Shown: positions 12,382 to 22,433, counted from the first letter of the stretch. The stretch: 64,000 bases of DNA from Streptomyces sp. SCUT-3 (GCF_014083985.1 NZ_CP046907.1:5342501-5406500); one strand, 5' to 3'. Translations and numbers: made by a program. Notes: generated by a model from the sequence alone, not told the origin.

Positions 12382-13500
12382 GTGTACCCCCTCTTCTTCC
12401 GCCTGGTCTTCAGGCACATGGACCCGGAGAAGGCCCACCACCTGGCCTTCGGCTGGATCCGCGCCCTCGCCTCCGTGCCCGGGGCCCGCGCCCTGGCCGG
12501 CGCCGTCCTGGCCCCCAGGCGCCCCGGCCTGGCCACCACCGCGTTCGGCCTGACCATGCCCGGCCCCTTCGGCCTGGCCGCCGGCTTCGACAAGAACGCC
12601 CGCGCGATCGACGGACTGTCCCTGCTGGGCTTCGACCACATCGAGGTCGGCACCGTCACCGGGCAGGCCCAGCCCGGCAACCCGCCCAAGCGCCTCTTCC
12701 GGCTGCTCGCCGACCGCGCCCTGGTCAACCGCATGGGCTTCAACAACGACGGCTCGGCGGCGGTCGCCGCCGGCCTGCACGACCGCACCCGCAGGCGGTG
12801 GCGCCGCGACGTCGTGGTCGGCGTCAACATCGGCAAGACCAAGGCCGTGCCCGAGGCGGAGGCCGCCGCCGACTACGTGCTCTCCACGCAGCGGCTGGCC
12901 GGCCTCGCCGACTACCTGGTGGTCAACGTCTCCTCGCCCAACACCCCCGGCCTGCGGAACCTGCAGGCCGTGGAGCACCTGCGCCCGCTGCTCGCGGCGG
13001 TGCGCGAGGCCGCCGACCGCACCGTGACCGACCGCCGCGTCCCGCTGCTGGTCAAGATCGCCCCCGACCTGGCCGACGCCGACGTCGACGCGGTCGCCGA
13101 CCTGGCGGTCGAGCTCGGCCTCGACGGCATCATCGCCACCAACACCACGATCTCCCGCGAGGGCCTGGCCACCGACGACGCCACCGTGGAGGCGGCCGGG
13201 GCCGGCGGCCTGTCCGGCGAGCCGCTGAAGGCCCGCTCCCTGGAGGTCCTGCGCCGCCTGTACGCGCGGGTCGGGGACCGGATCACCCTCGTGGGCGTCG
13301 GCGGCGTCACCACCGCCGAGGACGCCTGGGAGCGCATCCTGGCCGGCGCCACGCTGGTGCAGGGGTACAGCGCGTTCATCTACCAGGGGCCGTTCTGGAT
13401 GCGCCGGGTGCACAGGGGCCTGGCCCGGCTGCTCGCCGACAGCCCGTACGCCACCGTCGCCGACGCCGTCGGCGCCGAGAACAGGAAGGCCACCGCATGA
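12382..13500 (+). CDS. pyrD: Class 2 (membrane-linked, quinone-dependent) dihydroorotate dehydrogenase
   Basis: A 372-aa FMN flavoprotein oxidising dihydroorotate to orotate. It has the amphipathic N-terminal extension of class 2 enzymes ([20 protein letters not shown]) that docks to the membrane quinone pool. Other motifs are [29 protein letters not shown]-like ([11 protein letters not shown]) and [11 protein letters not shown], with the class 2 catalytic Ser. GTG 12382 follows AGAAGG. ATGA overlap with pyrF follows. Confidence 0.97.
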   Translation: MYPLFFRLVFRHMDPEKAHHLAFGWIRALASVPGARALAGAVLAPRRPGLATTAFGLTMPGPFGLAAGFDKNARAIDGLSLLGFDHIEVGTVTGQAQPGNPPKRLFRLLADRALVNRMGFNNDGSAAVAAGLHDRTRRRWRRDVVVGVNIGKTKAVPEAEAAADYVLSTQRLAGLADYLVVNVSSPNTPGLRNLQAVEHLRPLLAAVREAADRTVTDRRVPLLVKIAPDLADADVDAVADLAVELGLDGIIATNTTISREGLATDDATVEAAGAGGLSGEPLKARSLEVLRRLYARVGDRITLVGVGGVTTAEDAWERILAGATLVQGYSAFIYQGPFWMRRVHRGLARLLADSPYATVADAVGAENRKATA

Positions 13501-14228
13501 ACGCGCAGACGCCCGGAGCCGGCACCGCGCCCGCCGCCCCCGCCGCACCCGCGCCGGTCGCCGTCGCGCTGGACGCCCCGGACCTGGGGACGGCCGTGGC
13601 CCTGGCCGAGGCCGTCGGCCCGCACGTGTCCACCCTCAAGGTCGGCCTGGAGTTGTACCTGCGCGAGGGCGCCGAGGCCGTGCGCGCGGTGCGCGAGGCC
13701 GGCGGCCGGGAGGTCTTCCTCGACCTGAAGCTGCACGACATCCCCAACACCGTGGCCGGCGGGGCCCGTTCGGTCGCCTCCTTGGAGCCCGCCTACCTGA
13801 CCGTGCACGCCCTGGGCGGAACGGCCATGATCCGCGCCGCGGCCGAGGCCGCGCCGCGCACGAAGATCGTGGCGGTGACCGTGCTCACCTCCATGGCGGA
13901 GGAGGACCTGGGGGCGATCGGCCTGGCCGGCCCCTCCATCGACGCGGTGCGCCGGCTGGCCGCGCTGTCGGTGGCCGCGGGGGCCCGGGCGATCGTCTGC
14001 TCCCCGCGCGAGGTCGCCGCGGTGCGCGCCGAGGTCGGCGCGGGCATCGACCTGATCACGCCCGGGGTGCGCCCGGCGGGCGCGGCGCTGGGCGACCAGA
14101 CCCGGGTGGCCACTCCGGAGCAGGCCCTGGCCGACGGCGCCGACCTGCTCGTCGTGGGCCGTCCGATCACCGCCGCGGCCGACCCCGGACGCGCGGCGGC
14201 GGAGATCGCCGCCGCGCTCCGCCGCTGA
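13497..14228 (+). CDS. pyrF: Orotidine-5'-phosphate decarboxylase
   Basis: A 243-aa enzyme that decarboxylates OMP to UMP, the last step of the operon. The catalytic Asp-Lys-Asp cluster is in [19 protein letters not shown] and LVVGRPIT form the phosphate-binding end. An Ala/Pro-rich N-terminal stretch of about 18 residues precedes the barrel. The start overlaps the pyrD stop (ATGA). pyrE is absent here and must lie elsewhere, as usual in Streptomyces. Confidence 0.96.
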   Translation: MNAQTPGAGTAPAAPAAPAPVAVALDAPDLGTAVALAEAVGPHVSTLKVGLELYLREGAEAVRAVREAGGREVFLDLKLHDIPNTVAGGARSVASLEPAYLTVHALGGTAMIRAAAEAAPRTKIVAVTVLTSMAEEDLGAIGLAGPSIDAVRRLAALSVAAGARAIVCSPREVAAVRAEVGAGIDLITPGVRPAGAALGDQTRVATPEQALADGADLLVVGRPITAAADPGRAAAEIAAALRR

Positions 14229-14275
14229 AAAGCACCGGAAGCACCGGGAGCCGTTGGAATCTTCAGGTCGTTTGT

Positions 14276-14318
14276 CCGAAAAAGTCCTGGCCGGTCCATG
14301 CTGACCAGGACTTTTCGG
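14276..14318 (+). terminator. Terminator of the pyr operon
   Basis: CCGAAAAAGTCCTGG (14276-14290) pairs with CCAGGACTTTTCGG (14305-14318) with one bulged A. The T-run inside the 3' arm suits intrinsic termination. It lies 48 bp after the pyrF stop. Confidence 0.75.
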
Positions 14319-14466
14319 CTGTTCTCCCTGACTAATCGAGGTGTTGAACGCTAGTCTCCGGTCAGAAGCGCGTGAAAGTGCGTTTCTCGTTGCCCCTGCA
14401 GGTCGGGGGCGGCTAGTTTCCTCACCGGTCCGTATCCAACAAGCTCTAAACCGAGGTGACGTAGGC

Positions 14467-14790
14467 GTGGCTCTTCCGCCCCTTACCCCTGAACAGCGCG
14501 CAGCCGCGCTCGAGAAGGCCGCCGCGGCTCGCCGGGAGCGCGCCGAGGTCAAGAACCGGCTCAAGCACTCCGGTGCCTCGCTGCACGAGGTCATCAAGCA
14601 GGGCCAGGAGAACGACGTCATCGGCAAGATGAAGGTCTCCGCCCTGCTGGAGTCGCTGCCCGGCGTCGGCAAGGTCCGCGCCAAGCAGATCATGGAGCGT
14701 CTCGGGATCTCCGAGAGCCGCCGGGTCCGCGGCCTGGGTTCCAACCAGATCGCTTCCCTGGAGCGTGAGTTCGGCGGCTCCGCCGCCTGA
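14467..14790 (+). CDS. ihf: sIHF / mIHF, actinobacterial integration host factor
   Basis: GTG 14467 gives the 107-aa form starting [19 protein letters not shown], with GAGGTGA seven bases upstream. The protein has a basic N-terminal helix region and an H2TH/HhH DNA-binding motif ([22 protein letters not shown]). Despite its name it is unrelated to enterobacterial IHF. In Streptomyces it binds DNA without strong sequence preference, alters supercoiling, and is needed for normal sporulation and antibiotic production. It sits between pyrF and gmk. Confidence 0.96.
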   Translation: MALPPLTPEQRAAALEKAAAARRERAEVKNRLKHSGASLHEVIKQGQENDVIGKMKVSALLESLPGVGKVRAKQIMERLGISESRRVRGLGSNQIASLEREFGGSAA

Positions 14791-14837
14791 CGACCCCGGC
14801 GTTTCCGGTCGCGGCCGGAAACCGGGATAATCGCTCC

Positions 14838-15464
14838 ATGGCTGCAACATCCCGGGGGACGTCCCCCGAACCCCCGGACGCACGTCCGCGGCTGACCGTG
14901 CTCTCCGGCCCCTCCGGCGTCGGCAAGAGCACGGTCGTCGCCCATATGCGCACCGTCCACCCCGAGGTGTGGCTCTCGGTGTCGGCGACGACCCGCAGGC
15001 CCCGGCCCGGCGAACAGCACGGCGTCCAGTACTACTTCGTCGACGACGACGAGTTCGACAAGCTCGTCGCCAACGGTGAGCTGCTGGAGTGGGCCGAGTT
15101 CGCCGGCAACCGCTACGGCACGCCGCGCGCGGCCGTCCAGGAGCGCCTGGACGCCGGGGAGCCGGTCCTGCTGGAGATCGACCTGCAGGGTGCGCGCCTG
15201 GTGCGGCAGTCGATGCCCGAGGCGCAGCTGGTCTTCCTCGCCCCGCCGAGCTGGGAGGAGCTGGTCCGCCGGCTCACCGGCCGGGGCACGGAGTCGCCCG
15301 AGGTCATCGAGCGGCGCCTGGACGCGGCGAGGGTGGAACTGGCCGCGGAACCGGAGTTCGACGTCACCCTTGTCAACACCTCCGTCGAGGATGTAGCGCA
15401 CGAACTGCTAGCCTTGATGCTGGATGTCTCCGGGAGCGATCCCCAGACCCCCGAGAATGTCTGA
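14838..15464 (+). CDS. gmk: Guanylate kinase
   Basis: Gmk (208 aa) phosphorylates GMP to GDP. The P-loop is [13 protein letters not shown] near residue 22; [22 protein letters not shown] is the GMP-binding segment. The first ~18 residues are a Pro-rich extension. ATG 14838 has only a weak SD (GGGATAA). It precedes rpoZ by 25 bp, the common gmk-rpoZ pairing that links GTP pools to ppGpp-sensitive RNA polymerase. Confidence 0.95.
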   Translation: MAATSRGTSPEPPDARPRLTVLSGPSGVGKSTVVAHMRTVHPEVWLSVSATTRRPRPGEQHGVQYYFVDDDEFDKLVANGELLEWAEFAGNRYGTPRAAVQERLDAGEPVLLEIDLQGARLVRQSMPEAQLVFLAPPSWEELVRRLTGRGTESPEVIERRLDAARVELAAEPEFDVTLVNTSVEDVAHELLALMLDVSGSDPQTPENV

Positions 15465-15489
15465 CAAACCCCCTTTCGGAAGGCAGAGC

Positions 15490-15759
15490 GTGTCCTCTTC
15501 CATCACCGCGCCCGAGGGCATCATCAACCCGCCGATCGACGAGCTGCTCGAGGCCACGGACTCGAAGTACAGCCTGGTGATCTACGCGGCCAAGCGTGCG
15601 CGGCAGATCAACGCCTACTACTCGCAGCTCGGCGAGGGCCTGCTGGAGTACGTCGGCCCGCTGGTCGACACGCACGTCCACGAGAAGCCGCTGTCCATCG
15701 CCCTGCGCGAGATCAACGCGGGCATGCTGACCGCGGAGGCCTCCGAGGCGGCCCAGTAG
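15490..15759 (+). CDS. rpoZ: RNA polymerase omega subunit
   Basis: GTG 15490 yields an 89-aa protein, the usual Streptomyces length. It contains [21 protein letters not shown] and the conserved KRARQIN helix that latches the beta' C-terminus. Omega stabilises RNA polymerase and in Streptomyces affects sigma use, morphology and antibiotic production. A strong terminator follows the stop. Confidence 0.95.
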   Translation: MSSSITAPEGIINPPIDELLEATDSKYSLVIYAAKRARQINAYYSQLGEGLLEYVGPLVDTHVHEKPLSIALREINAGMLTAEASEAAQ

Positions 15760-15779
15760 GACACCGCCCACCGGCATTG

Positions 15780-15818
15780 CGGAAGGGCCCGGCGGCACTC
15801 TGCCGCCGGGCCCTTCCG
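15780..15818 (+). terminator. Strong intrinsic terminator after rpoZ
   Basis: CGGAAGGGCCCGGCGGCA and its complement form an 18-bp stem around loop CTC, 20 bp after the rpoZ stop. It separates gmk-rpoZ from coaBC. Confidence 0.85.
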
Positions 15819-15930
15819 TACGCCCGGCTCCGAAGTCCCGGCAGGACTCTGGCAGGCTGTACCCGCTCGGACAGGTTTCCGGCGCGGACGCTCCCGCCGC
15901 GACCGGCTGCGGAGAGGATGGCACAAGGCG

Positions 15931-17136
15931 ATGGGCACCCCACGGATCGTTCTGGGCGTCAGCGGCGGCATCGCCGCCTACAAGGCGTGCGAGCTGCTGC
16001 GCCGCTTCACCGAGTCCGGGCACGGGGTGCGCGTCGTGCCGACGGCCTCCGCGCTGAACTTCGTCGGCGAGGCCACCTGGTCCGCGCTCTCGGGCAACCC
16101 GGTGGCCACCGGGGTGTGGGAGTCCGTCCACGAGGTCCCGCACGTGCGGATCGGCCAGAACGCCGACCTCGTCGTCGTCGCCCCGGCCACCGCCGACGTC
16201 CTCGCGAAGGCCGCCCACGGCCTGGCCGACGACCTGCTGACCAACACCCTGCTCACCGCGCGGTGCCCGGTCGTCTTCGCCCCCGCGATGCACACCGAGA
16301 TGTGGGAGCACCCGGCCACGCAGGAGAACGTCGCGGTGCTGCGCCGCCGCGGCGCGGTCGTGGTCGAGCCCGCCGTCGGCCGCCTCACCGGCGCCGACAC
16401 CGGCAAGGGCCGCTTCCCCGACCCCGCCGAGATCTTCGAGGTCTGCCGCAGGGTCCTCGAACGCGGCGCCGGCCTGCCGGCCGACCTGGCGGGCCGGCAC
16501 GTGGTGGTCAGCGCCGGCGGCACCCGCGAGCCGCTGGACCCCGTCCGCTACCTGGGCAACCGCTCCTCCGGGCGGCAGGGGTACGCGCTCGCCCGCACCG
16601 CCGTGGCCCGCGGCGCCAGGGTGACGCTGGTCGCGGCCAACACCGGCCCGGACGCCCCGGCGGGCGTCGACCTCGTCGAGGTGGGCACGGCCCTCCAGCT
16701 GCGCGAGGCCGTGCTCGCCGCCGCGGCCGACGCCGACGCGGTGGTCATGGCCGCCGCCGTCGCCGACTTCCGCCCCGCCCGGTACGCGGCGGGGAAGATC
16801 AAGAAGAAGGACGGCGAGGAGCCGGCCCCGGTGGAGCTGGTCCGCAACCCCGACGTCCTCGCCGAGCTGTCCCGCGACCGGGCGCGCCCCGGCCAGGTGG
16901 TCGTGGGCTTCGCCGCCGAGACCGACGACGTGCTGGCCAACGGGCGCAGCAAGCTGGCCCGCAAGGGCTGCGACCTCCTCGTGGTCAACGAGGTGGGGGA
17001 GTCCAAGGCGTTCGGGACGGCCGTGAACGAGGCGGTCGTGCTCGGCGCCGACGGCAGCGAGACCCCCGTGCCGCTGGGCCCCAAGGAGGCTCTCGCCGAC
17101 GTCGTCTGGGACCTGGTGGCCCCCCGCCTGCCGTGA
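15931..17136 (+). CDS. coaBC: Bifunctional phosphopantothenoylcysteine decarboxylase / synthetase
   Basis: This 401-aa protein performs two coenzyme A steps. The CoaC domain (1-~185) is an HFCD flavoprotein with GVSGGIAAYKACELLRR, a PAMHTEMWEHPATQEN substrate loop and the active-site His region (VHEVPHVRIGQ). The CoaB domain (~186-401) contains VSAGGTREPLDPVRYLGNRSSG and AAVADFRP, then a dimer strand with KKDGEEPAPVELV. It couples cysteine to phosphopantothenate via CTP and then decarboxylates the product. ATG 15931 follows a possible AAGG at close range. Confidence 0.96.
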   Translation: MGTPRIVLGVSGGIAAYKACELLRRFTESGHGVRVVPTASALNFVGEATWSALSGNPVATGVWESVHEVPHVRIGQNADLVVVAPATADVLAKAAHGLADDLLTNTLLTARCPVVFAPAMHTEMWEHPATQENVAVLRRRGAVVVEPAVGRLTGADTGKGRFPDPAEIFEVCRRVLERGAGLPADLAGRHVVVSAGGTREPLDPVRYLGNRSSGRQGYALARTAVARGARVTLVAANTGPDAPAGVDLVEVGTALQLREAVLAAAADADAVVMAAAVADFRPARYAAGKIKKKDGEEPAPVELVRNPDVLAELSRDRARPGQVVVGFAAETDDVLANGRSKLARKGCDLLVVNEVGESKAFGTAVNEAVVLGADGSETPVPLGPKEALADVVWDLVAPRLP

Positions 17137-17319
17137 GGCGGGGGCGGCGGAAGATTGCGGGAGGGGGCGCCAAAACTCCCCCCGGCATGGCAGTGTGTAC
17201 CTGCCGAAGGCGCGTGCCGTCCTGCCCCGGACTGCCTGTGCCGCAGGTCACGCCCGGTCCACGGACCGGGACGCCGTGTCCCCGGAACCGTCACGACCGA
17301 TAAACTGATCCGAGAACCA

Positions 17320-17390
17320 CGCGCCGGTGCAGCTCCGGCGCGGGTTCGGAAACCGTCAGCCAGCAGCCGCTGCAAACCCAGGGAGCGATG
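17320..17390 (+). promoter_or_regulatory. Structured metK 5' leader with possible pseudoknot
   Basis: An 8-bp stem CGCGCCGG/CCGGCGCG (17320-17327, 17335-17342) carries loop TGCAGCT. Its TGCAG can pair with CTGCA at 17370-17374. GGGTT (17342-17346) can pair with AACCC (17375-17379), directly before the SD AGGGAG (17380-17385). The alternative hairpins GGTT/AACC (17343-17354) and GCAG/CTGC (17363-17373) exclude these pairings. Two exclusive folds ending at the SD of the SAM synthetase gene suggest a translational switch, possibly SAM-responsive. I do not recognise a named riboswitch class. Confidence 0.5.
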
Positions 17391-18598
17391 TGTCCCGCCG
17401 CCTGTTCACCTCGGAATCGGTGACCGAGGGTCATCCCGACAAGATCGCCGACCAGATCAGCGACACGATCCTCGACGCCCTCCTCAAGGAGGACCCCACC
17501 TCGCGTGTCGCCGTGGAGACGTTGATCACCACGGGTCTGGTCCACGTGGCCGGGGAGGTCACGACCTCCGCGTACGCGGACATCCCGACGCTGGTGCGCA
17601 ACAAGATCCTGGAGATCGGGTACGACTCGTCGAAGAAGGGCTTCGACGGGGCCTCGTGCGGGGTGTCGGTGTCGATCGGCGCGCAGTCGCCGGACATCGC
17701 CCAGGGTGTGGACACCGCCTACGAGTCCCGGGTGGAGGGCGACGAGGACGAGCTGGACCGGCAGGGCGCCGGCGACCAGGGCCTGATGTTCGGCTACGCC
17801 TGCGACGAGACCCGCGAGCTGATGCCGCTGCCGGTCACCCTGGCGCACCGGCTGGCCCGCCGGCTGTCCGCGGTCCGCAAGAACGGCACCATCCCCTACC
17901 TGCGCCCGGACGGCAAGACCCAGGTCACCATCGAGTACGACGGGGACAAGGCGGTGCGTCTGGACACTGTGGTGGTCTCCTCGCAGCACGCCTCCGACAT
18001 CGACCTGGACTCGCTGCTGGCCCCCGACATCCGCGAGTTCGTCGTGGAGCCGGAGCTGAAGGCGCTGGCCGAGGACGGCATCAAGCTGGAGACCGAGGGG
18101 TACCGGCTGCTGGTCAACCCGACCGGGCGGTTCGAGATCGGCGGCCCGATGGGCGACGCCGGCCTGACCGGCCGGAAGATCATCATCGACACCTACGGCG
18201 GCATGGCCCGCCACGGCGGCGGTGCGTTCTCCGGCAAGGACCCGTCCAAGGTGGACCGCTCCGCCGCGTACGCGATGCGCTGGGTGGCCAAGAACGTCGT
18301 CGCCGCCGGGCTGGCCGCCCGCTGCGAGGTCCAGGTCGCCTACGCCATCGGCAAGGCCGAGCCGGTGGGCCTGTTCGTGGAGACCTTCGGCACCCACACC
18401 GTCGACCCCGAGCTGATCGCCAAGGCCGTCACCTCGGTGTTCGACCTGCGCCCGGCCGCGATCATCCGCGACCTGGACCTGCTGCGCCCGATCTACGCCC
18501 AGACGGCGGCCTACGGCCACTTCGGCCGCGAGCTGCCCGACTTCACCTGGGAGCGCACCGACCGCGTCGACGCCCTGCGCGCCGCCGCCGGACTCTAG
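17390..18598 (+). CDS. metK: S-adenosylmethionine synthetase
   Basis: MetK (402 aa) makes SAM from methionine and ATP. Motifs are [20 protein letters not shown], the ATP loop [12 protein letters not shown], and [22 protein letters not shown] 17390 is used: it gives the usual [11 protein letters not shown] start and follows AGGGAG. The ATG at 17388 is out of frame. SAM level strongly affects Streptomyces development and antibiotic production. The leader is structured (separate entry) and a terminator-like stem lies after the gene. Confidence 0.97.
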   Translation: MSRRLFTSESVTEGHPDKIADQISDTILDALLKEDPTSRVAVETLITTGLVHVAGEVTTSAYADIPTLVRNKILEIGYDSSKKGFDGASCGVSVSIGAQSPDIAQGVDTAYESRVEGDEDELDRQGAGDQGLMFGYACDETRELMPLPVTLAHRLARRLSAVRKNGTIPYLRPDGKTQVTIEYDGDKAVRLDTVVVSSQHASDIDLDSLLAPDIREFVVEPELKALAEDGIKLETEGYRLLVNPTGRFEIGGPMGDAGLTGRKIIIDTYGGMARHGGGAFSGKDPSKVDRSAAYAMRWVAKNVVAAGLAARCEVQVAYAIGKAEPVGLFVETFGTHTVDPELIAKAVTSVFDLRPAAIIRDLDLLRPIYAQTAAYGHFGRELPDFTWERTDRVDALRAAAGL

Positions 18599-18617
18599 CC
18601 CCGCCGGCGCGCCGCAC

Positions 18618-18668
18618 CACGGCCCCGCCCGCCCCCGGCCACCACGCCGGGCGGCCGGCGGGGCCGTG
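18618..18668 (+). terminator. Terminator-like stem between metK and priA
   Basis: CACGGCCCCGCC (18618-18629) pairs with GGCGGGGCCGTG (18657-18668), with further GC pairing inside. It lies 20 bp after the metK stop. Confidence 0.6.
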
Positions 18669-18696
18669 TCGTACGCCTCTGCTAGAACTGACACCT

Positions 18697-20862
18697 GTGA
18701 GCAGCGGGACCAGCGACAACGATCCGGCCGCCGGCGAGCAGCTCGCGCTGATCCGCGAGACGGTGCGCCGGGCCTCCGCCGCGCCGCGGGCGAAACCGCG
18801 CACCTGGCGGGGAGCCCCCCTGGCCGAGGAGCTGCCGGTGGCCCGCGTCGTCGTCGACAAGGGCCTGGTCCACCTCGACCAGTTCTTCGACTACGCGGTG
18901 CCCGCCGCGATGGACGCGGACGCGCAGCCCGGCGTCCGCGTCCGGGTCCGGTTCGGCGCCCGGGTCGTCAAGGGGCGCAGGGAGGGCGGCAAGCTCCTCG
19001 ACGGCTTCGTCGTCGACCGGCTGCCGTCCAGCGACTACTCCGGTCCGCTCGCCCCCATTGCCCAGGTCCTCTCGCCCGAGGTCGTGCTGGCCCCCGGCCT
19101 GCTCGCCCTGGCCCGCGCGGTCGCCGACCGCTACGCGGGCACCCTCGCGGACGTCCTGCAGCTCGCCGTCCCGCCCCGGCACGCCCGCGCCGAGGCCGAG
19201 CCGTCCCCGCCGCCGCTGCCCCCGCCGGCCGCGCCCGCACCGGGCCCGTGGACCCGCTACCCCGCCGGCCCGTCGTTCCTGACCGCCCTGGCCGCCGGCG
19301 AGAACCCCCGCGCGGTGTGGACCGCCCTGCCCGGCCCGCACTGGCCCGACGAGCTGGCCCGGGCCGTCGCCGCCGCCCTGGCCTCCGGCCGCGGCGCGCT
19401 GGCCGTCGTGCCCGACGGCCGCACCGCCGCCCGCCTGGACCGGGCCCTGACCGCGCTCCTCGGCGAGGGCCGGCACACCCTCCTGACGGCCGAGGCCGGA
19501 CCGGAGGAGCGGTACCGCCGCTGGCTGGCCGTCAGCCGCGGCTCGGTGCGGGCCGTCGTCGGCACCCGGGCGGCGATGTTCGCCCCCGTCCACCGTCTCG
19601 GCCTGGTCGCCCTGTGGGACGACGGCGACTCCAGCCACAGCGAGCCGCACGCCCCCCAGCCGCACGCCCGCGAGGTGCTGACGCTGCGAGCCGCGCAGGA
19701 GGGGACGGGGTTCCTGCTGGGCGGCCACGCCTGCACCGTCGAGGGCGCCCGGCTCGCCGACACGAGGTGGGCCCTGCCGCTGGCCGCGGCCCGCGAGCAG
19801 GTGCGGGCCGCGGCCCCCCTGGTACGCACGGTCGGGGACGACGACCAGGCCCGCGACGAGGCGGCCCGCACGGCCCGCCTGCCCAGCGTGGCCTGGAGGA
19901 CGGCCCGGGACGCCCTGCGCAGCGGGCCGGTCCTGGTCCAGGTGCCCCGGCGAGGCTACGTGCCCCGGCTGGCCTGCGGCCGTTGCCGCGAACCGGCCCG
20001 CTGCACCGCCTGCGCCGGCCCGCTGGAGGCGCGCGACTCGGACGGGGCGCTGCACTGCGGCTGGTGCGGCCGTCCGGAGGCCGCCTGGCGCTGCCCGGGC
20101 TGCGGGGGGACCAGGATGCGGGCGCAGGTCGTCGGCGCCCGGCGCACCGCGGAGGAGCTGGGGCGGGCCCTGCCCGGGGTGCCGGTCCGCACGTCCGGGC
20201 GGGACGCCGTCCTGGAGACCGTCCCCGACGTGCCGTCGCTGGTCGTGTCCACCCCGGGCGCGGAGCCGGTCGCCGAGGGCGCCGGCTACGCGGCCGCGCT
20301 GCTCCTGGACGCCTGGGCCCTGCTCAACCGGCCCGACCTGCGGGCGGGGGAGGAGGCGCTGCGGCGCTGGCTGACCGCCGCCGCGCTGGTGCGTCCGGCC
20401 GCCGAGGGCGGCACGGTCGTCGTGGTCGCCGAGCCCGCCCTGCGCCCGGTGCAGGCCCTGGTCCGCTGGGACCCGGCCGGGCACGCGGTGCGGGAGCTGG
20501 CCGAGCGGGCCGAGCTGGGCTTCCCCCCGGTCTCCCGGATGGCCTCCGTCACGGGGGTGCCGGCGGCGGTCGCCGAGCTGGTGGCCCTCGCGGACCTGCC
20601 GGAGGGCACCGACGTCCTCGGCCCCGTCCCGGTCACGGCCCACGACCCGGGCCGCGCCCGCCGGGACCGGGGCACGGCCGGCGCCGGCGGCCGGGGCGCC
20701 GCGGCGGAGGAGGACGACCGGCAGGAGAGGCTCCTGCTGCGCGTCCCGCCGGGCCGCGGCGCCGCCCTGGCCGCCGCGCTCCGGGCGGCGCAGGCCGTGC
20801 GCCTGACCCAGGGCCGCACCGAACCGCTCCGCATCCGCGTCGACCCGCCGGACATCGGCTGA
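18697..20862 (+). CDS. priA: PriA-like replication restart protein lacking helicase motifs
   Basis: A 721-aa protein with the PriA layout. An N-terminal 3'-DNA-end-binding domain (VVVDKGLVHLDQFFDYAVP) is followed by a degenerate helicase region and a cysteine cluster (CGRC, CTAC, CGWC, CPGC) that binds zinc in PriA. Walker A is absent: where GxxGxGKT is expected the sequence reads TALPGPHWPDELA. The DExH box is replaced by LWDDGD. Actinobacterial PriA proteins are known to have lost these motifs, so it probably loads or remodels the primosome without unwinding. GTG 18697 was chosen because MSSGTSDNDP precedes the conserved domain; the upstream frame belongs to metK in other frames. Confidence 0.88.
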   Translation: MSSGTSDNDPAAGEQLALIRETVRRASAAPRAKPRTWRGAPLAEELPVARVVVDKGLVHLDQFFDYAVPAAMDADAQPGVRVRVRFGARVVKGRREGGKLLDGFVVDRLPSSDYSGPLAPIAQVLSPEVVLAPGLLALARAVADRYAGTLADVLQLAVPPRHARAEAEPSPPPLPPPAAPAPGPWTRYPAGPSFLTALAAGENPRAVWTALPGPHWPDELARAVAAALASGRGALAVVPDGRTAARLDRALTALLGEGRHTLLTAEAGPEERYRRWLAVSRGSVRAVVGTRAAMFAPVHRLGLVALWDDGDSSHSEPHAPQPHAREVLTLRAAQEGTGFLLGGHACTVEGARLADTRWALPLAAAREQVRAAAPLVRTVGDDDQARDEAARTARLPSVAWRTARDALRSGPVLVQVPRRGYVPRLACGRCREPARCTACAGPLEARDSDGALHCGWCGRPEAAWRCPGCGGTRMRAQVVGARRTAEELGRALPGVPVRTSGRDAVLETVPDVPSLVVSTPGAEPVAEGAGYAAALLLDAWALLNRPDLRAGEEALRRWLTAAALVRPAAEGGTVVVVAEPALRPVQALVRWDPAGHAVRELAERAELGFPPVSRMASVTGVPAAVAELVALADLPEGTDVLGPVPVTAHDPGRARRDRGTAGAGGRGAAAEEDDRQERLLLRVPPGRGAALAAALRAAQAVRLTQGRTEPLRIRVDPPDIG

Positions 20863-20876
20863 ACCCGCCGCCCGCG

Positions 20877-20895
20877 CCCCGGGCCCCGCCCGGGG
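20877..20895. terminator. Short hairpin between convergent priA and HTH gene
   Basis: CCCCGGG and CCCGGGG form a 7-bp stem around CCCCG in the 42-bp gap between two convergent genes. There is no T-run; it is a weak terminator candidate. Confidence 0.4.
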
Positions 20896-20904
20896 ACCGC
20901 GGGG

Positions 20905-21555
20905 TCAGCCCCTGCGCGGGGCGGGGAGGGGACCCGCGACGGTCCCCGGGCCGGCCTCCGGCCCGCGCACGGGGGAGGAGCCGCCCGCCGCCCGGTCCGT
21001 CCGGGCCGCACGGTCCGCACGGTCGACCCGGGCCGCACGGTCGACCCGGGCCGCACGGGCCGACGCCGGGACCCGTGCCCCGGCAGGCGTGCTCGGGACG
21101 CCCGGGGCGTCCGGGGCGGTGCGGGCGGCGGGAACGGTGCGGGCCACGCCGACGGGCCCGGCGCCCCCGTCCGCCCCCGGTTCCGCGGCCCGGCCGCCGG
21201 CCGCCGGGCCGCGCCGGGCCCCGTAGCGGCGGTGCACGGCCTGCTTGGTCACCCCGAGCGCCGAACCGACCGCGTCCCAGCTGAAACCGAGCGAACGGTC
21301 GAACTCCACGGCGGCCGTGACCAGGGTCTCCACGCTCTCCCGCAACTCCTGCGCGAGCCGCACCGTCGGCGCGGGCGCCCGCCCGTACACCACGAAACCG
21401 GCGGACGGCCCGGGCCGCCGCGGACGGTAGACGTTGCCCAGTTGGGCGGTGAGGGTGCGCAGTGCGTCCACCTGTCGGCGTACCCGCTCGATGTCCCGCA
21501 CGAGCAGTTGCAGGCTCGCCCGGGCCTGGGCGTCATGGGTGGCGTGGTCGGCCAT
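20905..21555 (-). CDS. Small HTH protein with repetitive disordered tail
   Basis: A 216-aa protein starting [18 protein letters not shown] at ATG 21555, with GGAGAGG upstream. Residues about 5-45 form a helical region ([26 protein letters not shown]). Residues about 85-125 hold an HTH-like helix pair, [22 protein letters not shown]. The rest is Ala/Arg/Pro/Gly-rich and includes an [12 protein letters not shown] repeat encoded by an 18-bp DNA repeat. Its place between priA and def suggests a conserved actinobacterial DNA-binding protein of unknown target. The family name is not recognised. Confidence 0.75.
   Translation of the reverse strand: MADHATHDAQARASLQLLVRDIERVRRQVDALRTLTAQLGNVYRPRRPGPSAGFVVYGRAPAPTVRLAQELRESVETLVTAAVEFDRSLGFSWDAVGSALGVTKQAVHRRYGARRGPAAGGRAAEPGADGGAGPVGVARTVPAARTAPDAPGVPSTPAGARVPASARAARVDRAARVDRADRAARTDRAAGGSSPVRGPEAGPGTVAGPLPAPRRG
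21015..21058. repeat. 18-bp tandem repeat inside the HTH gene tail
   Basis: CCGCACGGTCGACCCGGG occurs at 21015-21032 and 21033-21050, with a third partial copy. It encodes the RAARVD repeat of the minus-strand protein. The length is a multiple of three, so copy changes would keep the frame. Confidence 0.8.
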
Positions 21556-21887
21556 GGGAAAGCCTCTCCGAACCGGCGTTGCTCGGGGCGGCCCGCGATT
21601 CGGCCCGCCATCCGTCGATCTTTCATGCCCAACGCGCCAGACCCGGCCCGGGTCACGCACCCGGGGCACGACGAACGCCCCCGCGCCGGGGCCGGGCCCG
21701 CCCGGTCCCGGCGGAGCGGGGGACGGCCGCCCGCTTGTATGCTGTCGGCCTGCCCCCGGCGGCAGGCCGGGCCGCCCGGGTCCGCGACCGCCGCGGCGGC
21801 CGGGCGAGGAGCACCCCGCCCGGCGGGGCGGGGAGTCACCGACCGGGGTTCCGTGCCCGGCCCGATCCCCAGACGGGAGCCTGCCAC
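21556..21887. other. Intergenic region between HTH gene and def
   Basis: This 332-bp divergent spacer has no convincing gene. TATGCT at 21738-21743 is a possible -10 for def, but I see no clear -35. The region near 21640-21720 is GC-rich inverted sequence. Confidence 0.5.
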
Positions 21888-22433
21888 GTGTCCGTGAAGC
21901 CCATCCGGATCTTCGGCGACCCGGTGCTGCGCATGAAGGCGCGGCCGGTCACCGACTTCGACAAGGAGCTGCGGGTCCTGGTCAAGGACCTCACCGACAC
22001 CATGACCGCCGCGCCCGGCGCCGGCCTGGCCGCGCCCCAGCTCGGCGTCAGCCTGCGGGTGTTCACCTACCGCGTGGACGGCGAGACCGGCCACCTGGTC
22101 AACCCCGACCTCTCGCTCAGCGAGGAGGAGCAGGACGGCCCCGAGGGCTGCCTGTCGCTGCCCGGGCTGACCTACGACTGCCGGCGGGCGCACGGCGTGG
22201 TCGCCCGGGGGTTCAACATGTACGGCGACCCGGTGGTGATCGAGGGCACGCAGCTGCTGGCCCGCTGCATCCAGCACGAGACCGACCACCTCGACGGCGT
22301 CCTGTTCGTCGACCGCCTCGACCCCGAGCAGCGCAGGGCCGCGATGAGGGCGATCCGCGAGGCCGAGTGGGCGGGCCAGGCCCCGCCGCAGGTCAAGGTC
22401 TCCCCGCACAGCACCTTCGGGCGCGCGATCTGA
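21888..22433 (+). CDS. def: Peptide deformylase
   Basis: A 181-aa iron hydrolase that removes the N-formyl group from nascent proteins. All three motifs are present: [18 protein letters not shown] (Cys metal ligand) and QHETDHLDG (two His ligands and the catalytic Glu). GTG 21888 ([15 protein letters not shown]) follows GGGAG. fmt is 103 bp downstream, so the formylation and deformylation genes are paired. Confidence 0.97.
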   Translation: MSVKPIRIFGDPVLRMKARPVTDFDKELRVLVKDLTDTMTAAPGAGLAAPQLGVSLRVFTYRVDGETGHLVNPDLSLSEEEQDGPEGCLSLPGLTYDCRRAHGVVARGFNMYGDPVVIEGTQLLARCIQHETDHLDGVLFVDRLDPEQRRAAMRAIREAEWAGQAPPQVKVSPHSTFGRAI

